A stretch of DNA of 64,000 nt from Allium sativum. Lineage: Eukaryota > Streptophyta > Magnoliopsida > Asparagales > Amaryllidaceae. How positions within the stretch are numbered: the stretch's first letter is position 1; every line of letters starts with the position of its first letter. Position numbers and translations under genes: made by a program. The stretch lies in NCBI GenBank assembly GCA_030737875.1, contig CM060912.1:879617199-879681198 (forward strand), read 5' to 3'. Shown here piece by piece: positions 58,731 to 64,000 of the stretch. The notes under the pieces are model-generated. The model saw nothing but the letters and a program-made list of their open reading frames with translations, was not told the origin of the DNA and searched no databases.

Positions 58731-61481
58731 TGTAACACCCCACCTCCGCTAGGGTCACTCACAAAGGAATGCACTAGCTTTAGAGGGGTATAATTGGTAA
58801 ACATGTACAGAAATATTACAAGATAGAACATATAAAATAGCGGAAGTAAAACCAACTTTCATATCATTAATAAATAAGGTCTAAAGCCTTTTACATCAGA
58901 GAGTTTCTTATATGAAAACCTGTCTTGCAATAGTAAAGAAGCATAAAAACCTTTTCATAAATTATTCCCCAAGTGAAATGGTAAAGTAGCCATAGCCAAG
59001 AAAAGTCCAAGCCATACATGGTGACCTTCAAACAGAAGAAGTCCGAACTAACAATAGCATTTCCTCCCTGTAACCTGGGGGGAACAGAAGACAAAGAGGC
59101 GAAACAAAACGGGGTCAGTCATAAAGACTGGTAAGTCCTATCTACTTCCAGTATAAAAACAGGTAAAGGTAACATGACATGCATAAACTGAAAGTAAACA
59201 TAAGGATGACTACTAGATAGATAAACTAAACCAGGATAACAGGCTGAACTACTGTAGCAAGATAAACTAAGATATCATGATAAACTACGGTGTCATGATA
59301 AATCAAGGTATCACATCGTCAGGTTTCTATCAAGTATACTATCCCAAGGTATCTATCATGTATACCATCCCATGATATCTATCATGTATACCATCCCAAG
59401 GTATTTATCATGTATATTTGCTCTGCACCTCTCGTACTAGTATCCCAACCCGCGTCATGTGTTAACTATGAATGTCCCTTGCCCAATGTCATGTAATGGT
59501 CCATGTCAACCTAATATATAGCATATGTAGGTTTTTCCCAACTCGTATGTTTCTTTCCATGTATAAGTTCAGTCCTTTGTCGTAGGCCGTACGGGCTTTC
59601 CCATGTAAACCTATACCACCTCAATGTAGAACCATTTTATCCTTGATGTTGTTTTGGACTGCTACCCTTGATCTGGTTATGTTTTCTTACCATGAACTAT
59701 CGCGTGTTCACTTAGGATTTATGCCACCTAGGACCACTAGGGATTATGCTACCTAATGAACGTTTCCGTGTCTCGGTTTGGGTTCAAGCCACCTAGGGCC
59801 ACTAGGGATTATGCCACCCGTCAACCGCGCCCTTTATCCCACGTATGTATCGTGAATCGTTTTCCATGTCTAGACGCACATCTATCCCAATGTGCCATCC
59901 GAGTTCCGTGCCAGGGCAAATCAAGAAATACGGAACTCGGTCGGGAGCTTTTAGTCGTCTGCTGATGCAGATATCAAGGTCTGTTTTTGTATCCGTGGCT
60001 ATGGTCCCACGTGACCCCTCCCTCAACTACTGAAAGGCAATCCAAGAAAAATCATGTATGAGAACTACATCCCGGCCCCACTATAGCCCCACTTTCCTAT
60101 GGGCCAACCTCACCCATGACTCGATAGCAAGAACATGGTCTGTTGGGAGTTCTTTGCCTTTCCGTTCGTACACGATTGACTAAAGATGGTAGGTAGTCGG
60201 TGACGTGCTATCCAGGGCAAAAACAAGTATCGTCGACTCCACGCTAATCCATCCCAGTCTTTAGGTCGCTCACATAGCAACCAAGGAATACTCCTGGATC
60301 TTCTACCGTAGACCTTAACCTCTGTGAGGCCGGTTTCATGGACCACCTGCCACCTCACAGAGGGATACCACGAGTACCCTCACGTCCCCCGAGGCTACCG
60401 CTTCGTCACCCAGTTCGCTGGAGCTTTTTATCCTAGTCAGATAAGTTGCTCCTCCTCGTATACCAAGCGATGACCTACCGTATCAGGTTACTCATCTATT
60501 TATGAACTAGTCCCATGTCCTTGGCTAAGAATTATTACTTAGTTATCCTTAACTAAGGTTTACCACTTAGCTTCTCTTCCCGCTATCCTTGTTAACCACG
60601 ATTTCCAACCTAGTCCCCTGAGCTAGGGTTTGTCTAATGGGTTAAGTGTTGTCATTCAAGTTCATGACTTAACCCGCCCACGAGTCGTGTCAAGATTGGC
60701 TAAGTACTCAAGTTCAAGGCTTAGCCCTACAAGTTGGTTAAGTGTACCAAGAAGCTCATGACTTAACCCTATCAAGTCAAATTGGTTAAGTATTTATTTG
60801 TCTTAACCCTATCAGATTATCGTGTTAGATTGATTAAGCATAGATTATCTTAATCCCATCAGATTATCGAGTCGGATTGGTTAAGTATGGGTTAGCTTAA
60901 CCCCATCCACTAATCGTATTACAATGGTTAAGCCTAATTTAAAAGGTCTTGTGACTTAACCCTATCAAGTCCGCATATTAGATTGGTTAAGTATAGGTTA
61001 CTTAACCTCATCAAATCATCATGTATAATAGGTTAAGTATAAGTTACTTAACCCCATTAAATTATCATGTTAAGTTGATTAAGTATTGGTTACTTAACCT
61101 CATTGAATTACCAAGTTTAGATTGGATAAGTGTTTAACTTAACCCCATTGAATTACCATGCTTAGATTAGTTAAGTGAAGGTTACTTAACCCCATCTAAT
61201 TACCGTGTTTAGATTAGTTAAGTCTAAGTTACTTAACCCCATCTAATTACCATGTTTATATTAGTTAAGTGTAGGTTTCTTAACCCCATCTAATTACCGA
61301 GTCGGATTAGTTAAGTGTAAATTACTTAACCCCATCCCCTAATTGTCCTATATGGTTAAGTGTCATTAAGGAACCAAGTCCGGTTTAACTTAGCCTACCC
61401 ATTCGTGTCATATCGGTTAAGTGTCATTAATCAAAATTACTTAACCTTTTCATGTGTCATTAATTAGATTAATGCACCCCA

Positions 61482-61680
61482 ACCTCTCACATTAGACTTT
61501 GTTGTGGTTACTAGTTAAGCCGGGCGGGTCCGGGTAGATTTACACCACAACCTAGTCTAACCTCGGGTTTTAAGTGCTATATGACCAACTACCCACATTG
61601 GGTCCTATTGTTTGTAGCCACTAGTTAAGCCGGGCGGGTCCGGGTAGATTTATGCTACAAACTCAACCCAACCTCGAGTT
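61482..61680 (-). other. tandem stem-loop pair in RT-H 5' LTR
   Basis: Same arms and loops as 55194-55392. Confidence 0.65.
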
Positions 61681-62675
61681 GGCCACTTTCATGTTTGGTC
61701 TAGTGTCTTATTACACTTACAACCCACCCATGTCTAGTTCAAGTTCCATGTTTTCCCACGTGTCATGACCGTATTTAAATGTATCATGAATGTCATGTTC
61801 TCATGTAAACCCCATGTCAAGTTTTTCATGTCATACCCACGTTTTTCCTAAACTACCCAAACGTATTTCCAACCCAAGTGGAAGCGAGTCACATAGTAGG
61901 GTATTATGCCAACATATTGGCCACAAACATGCATAGTATCATAAGGGAATTTGGCCACAAACATGCATAGTTTCATAAGGGAATTTGGCCACAAGCATGC
62001 ATAGTTTCATAAGGGAATTTGGCCACAAACATGCATAGTATCATAAGTGAATTTGGCCACAAGCATGCATAGTTTCATAAGGGAATTTGGCCACAAACAT
62101 GCATAGTATCATAAGTGAATTTTGCCACAAACATGCATGGTACATAAGGGGTTTGGGTTCATTTACATGCATAAGCCCCAAAGTCAAGTCTTTGCCCATG
62201 TTTCACAAATCAAGTGGTTCCCAAAGGTTCATGCTAACATTCCATAGATAAAGATTCAAACTTGCAAGATATACTAGGTTAAACATAGCATGAGTGGCAT
62301 GATTAAGTCGCTACAACTTAGCCCAAGGTCATAGATCATAGAAAAGGGGTAAAATTAGGTTCTCATAAGCTAGCATACTTATGTTTCATCGCATTTTATC
62401 CCATGTCACATTAGAACCACCGTTAGAATCTACAAGTAGCTAGAACTTACATAGCAAGGTTTAGAGATTTAGGAGCATGAATCGTCTTGTCGAAGAATCC
62501 ATGTTGAGACGATGATCAAAACCCTTGATTTGGTGTAGAAAGATTGCACCTTCGTCTTGGATCTAGTTTGAATGCATAGGCTCTTGAAGTTGGAGATGGA
62601 GGCCATGATCAAGATAGATTTTTGCAGCACTTAGTTGCTAGAATGATTTTTAGTGATTTAGGTTAGGTCCTAGGG

Positions 62676-62930
62676 TGTTTTTATAGAGATTAGGAGTAGT
62701 TTAGGCCCTTAGATTAACCCTAGGATAGATCCTAACCCTCAAAACCCGTCACAGGCCAATAGACCAGACCCAAGAGCATGTCTTGAGGAACAAGTCAGGT
62801 ACACCCCGGCCAGCTGGCCGACCACCCAAGTCGACAGGGGTGTCGACTGGGCAGTCGACACCACCTGGGGTGTGTCGACTCCCAAGTCGACTCCCCAGTC
62901 GACTTGGGGGTGGCGGGAATTTTTCCCGCC
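62676..62930 (-). promoter_or_regulatory. LTR promoter region of RT-H (5' LTR)
   Basis: Dyad GGCGGGAAAAATTCCCGCC in element sense, six GTCGAC sites, then CTATAAAAACA. This is the youngest and least decayed copy of the arrangement in the window. Confidence 0.52.
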
Positions 62931-63184
62931 TTCCCTGCTTGGCTGAATTTGAACTCTGATTTCAAATTTGAACTGTTTTTGAACTTGAATTTTTCTGAAA
63001 ACTTTGACGGGCCATAACTTGGTCATACGGACTCCGATTTTCGAAAACTCGGACTCTATTTCGCGTATTTTTCCGAGATGAACGCAATGGCACAGCCCGT
63101 TTCTCCTGATTCAGATTTTATATTTTAATTCTGCCTTGATTCTTGTTTTTAACACGTTGTTAAATTTCGGGTTGTTACATTGCC

Positions 63185-63921
63185 ACTTTAGGATGTGATA
63201 CATCCTATGGTGTGGCCGACACAGAGTATCTACGCAGATTAGGGAGCCGTTTGATTAGGGTAGGAGTTAGGGTACACTTGGACATATGCTTAAGTCTACC
63301 ACCTTATAGTGGAAGGGATCATCTCATTCTGGATATACTAGTAATAGTGCGGAGTAATCATTTTAGTGAAGTGTATACACCTTATCATGTCTACCTTGTC
63401 ACACCTGTCTTTTATGTAGTAATCTCTCTTATCCACTTTATATGCCTGTCATGCTACTTTTATTTATTTACTTGCTAAAGGTAACTAGACTCGCCAGACT
63501 TTATGTCTGATTCTTTTTGTTTCTCCTTCTTTCTTCCGTCCCCCCCCCCCCCCCCGGATTCTCAGGGAGGAAACACTCAGGCTTGATAGTATTCTGCTTA
63601 CTTTTGCTAGAGCTGCTGATATGTATGGCTCAAGCTCCTATCCTTGTTGCTATGGCTATATTTTGTTCTTGGGGAATTTTGTTTCTTTTATGTACTCTGA
63701 TATTTTTGAAGTACAAGACAGTGGCTTTTATGTTGTAATAGGCTTTTGTATTTTAGACATGTGATGTTTTTGGACCACGGTATCTTATGATTATTAAAGT
63801 TTTTATTTTGCTGTTATAATATATGTCTGTCTTGTAATATTTCCGTTCTATTTACTATATCGCTCCACGAAACTTAATGCATTCCCTTTGTGAGTGACAT
63901 TAACGAACGTGGGGTGTCACA
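63185..63921 (+). repeat. second part of the RT-G 5' LTR
   Basis: Continues 52440 after RT-H. Contains the hairpin CAGACTTTATGTCTG (63495-63509), a 16-base C-run (63540-63556) and the LTR end GGGGTGTCACA. The open frames at 63212-63738 are LTR sequence. Confidence 0.87.
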
Positions 63922-63923
63922 TT

Positions 63924-63935
63924 TGGTATTAGAGC
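63924..63935 (+). other. Met-tRNA primer-binding site of RT-G
   Basis: TGGTATTAGAGC, the same one-base variant as in RT-F, two bases after the LTR. Confidence 0.82.
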
Positions 63936-64000
63936 TGAAGGTTACCAGATTGGATAAAGTTTTGAAAATTATTTTCAAAAAGGTTTTAAAAGAAAGCATT

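Larger units (their letters stand above)
52441..63179 (-). mobile_element. RT-H: recent non-autonomous element with 4.4-kb LTRs, nested in RT-G
   Basis: 3' LTR 52441-56878, internal region 56879-58730 (1.85 kb), 5' LTR 58731-63179. Target duplication TTGCC (52436-52440 and 63180-63184). The LTRs differ at only about one or two positions per hundred by eye, so the insertion is the youngest of the large ones. About 83 percent of the element is LTR. Primer site and polypurine tract are intact, while gag-pol is reduced to scraps, so mobilisation in trans is the only plausible route. Confidence 0.93.
58731..63179 (-). repeat. 5' LTR of RT-H (4.45 kb)
   Basis: Nearly identical to 52441-56878. Holds the hairpin (59116-59130), TTAAGT array (60640-61450), stem-loop pair (61482-61568, 61592-61680), 34-base repeat (61919-62150), TATA box (62676-62688), six GTCGAC sites (62830-62904) and the dyad GGCGGGAATTTTTCCCGCC (62912-62930). 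Confidence 0.93.
50325..64000 (+). mobile_element. RT-G: Ty3-type element, 5' LTR and primer site, split by RT-H, cut by window end
   Basis: Plus-strand relative of RT-F. 5' LTR in two parts (50325-52440 and 63185-63921, about 2.85 kb together), primer site TGGTATTAGAGC (63924-63935), then the first 65 bases of the internal region. The break is closed exactly by removing RT-H and one TTGCC. Whether its gag-pol is intact lies outside the window. It is inserted in the right arm of the inverted duplication. Confidence 0.88.

Noticed and set aside
63212..63738. Two plus-strand frames, one rich in hydrophobic residues
   Set aside because: They lie within the RT-G LTR across the poly-C tract; equivalent LTR regions of RT-F lack them.

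Overview
This window looks like gene-poor, repeat-dense nuclear DNA of a flowering plant, probably a eudicot. It has no intact host gene. Almost all of it is nested transposable elements, most of them Ty3-type LTR retrotransposons with chromodomain integrases, initiator-Met-tRNA primer sites and very long LTRs (about 2.9 to 4.6 kb). The single recognisable host locus is a decayed, intron-containing piece of a plastid-type dihydrolipoyl dehydrogenase gene (2067-5632). No rRNA, CRISPR, bacterial operon or functional tRNA gene was seen. For reference the LTR elements are called RT-A to RT-H here. Layout: 1-1958, partial Athila-like element RT-A (minus strand; tRNA-Asp-type primer site and 5' LTR). 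2067-5632, LPD pseudogene exons. About 6060-6821, 3' remnant of a CACTA (En/Spm) transposon. 6822-24602, RT-B (plus strand), a non-autonomous element whose truncated 5' LTR is split by the complete element RT-C (6861-17195, minus, target duplication CCATA). The RT-B 3' LTR carries a tRNA-derived SINE with a 17-bp duplication. 24603-24969, LTR fragment RT-D. 24970 to about 25880, LINE ORF1 fragment. 26343-30969, a solo LTR flanked by AGTAA and abutting a second, truncated LTR of the same family. 31690-43111, RT-F (minus), the best-preserved gag-pol but broken by several stops, with a 446-bp TRIM in its 5' LTR. 43112-50324, a large inverted duplication of LTR material around a 554-bp spacer. 50325-64000, RT-G (plus, relative of RT-F), whose 5' LTR is split by RT-H (52441-63179, minus, target duplication TTGCC), a long-LTR element with almost no coding content and near-identical LTRs. 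How the parts relate: RT-B and RT-H lack reverse transcriptase, and part of RT-C shows the same kind of deletion, with a remnant of the integrase motif around RDPxFTSxFW joined to the chromodomain region. These copies could only have moved using proteins from autonomous relatives such as the ancestor of RT-F. RT-C looks like a chimera of both kinds. The most unusual feature is a set of modules shared, in the same order, by LTRs that otherwise differ a lot in sequence: an E2F-like dyad (GGCGGGAAATTTCCCGCC type), a cluster of GTCGAC palindromes just before the TATA box, two tandem stem-loops whose arms change between families while pairing is kept, a TTAAGT dyad array, a CAGTAA...TTACTG stem module, and a short hairpin (CAGAC/CAGTC stem, TTTAT loop) next to a poly-C tract. 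All identities quoted are by-eye comparisons.
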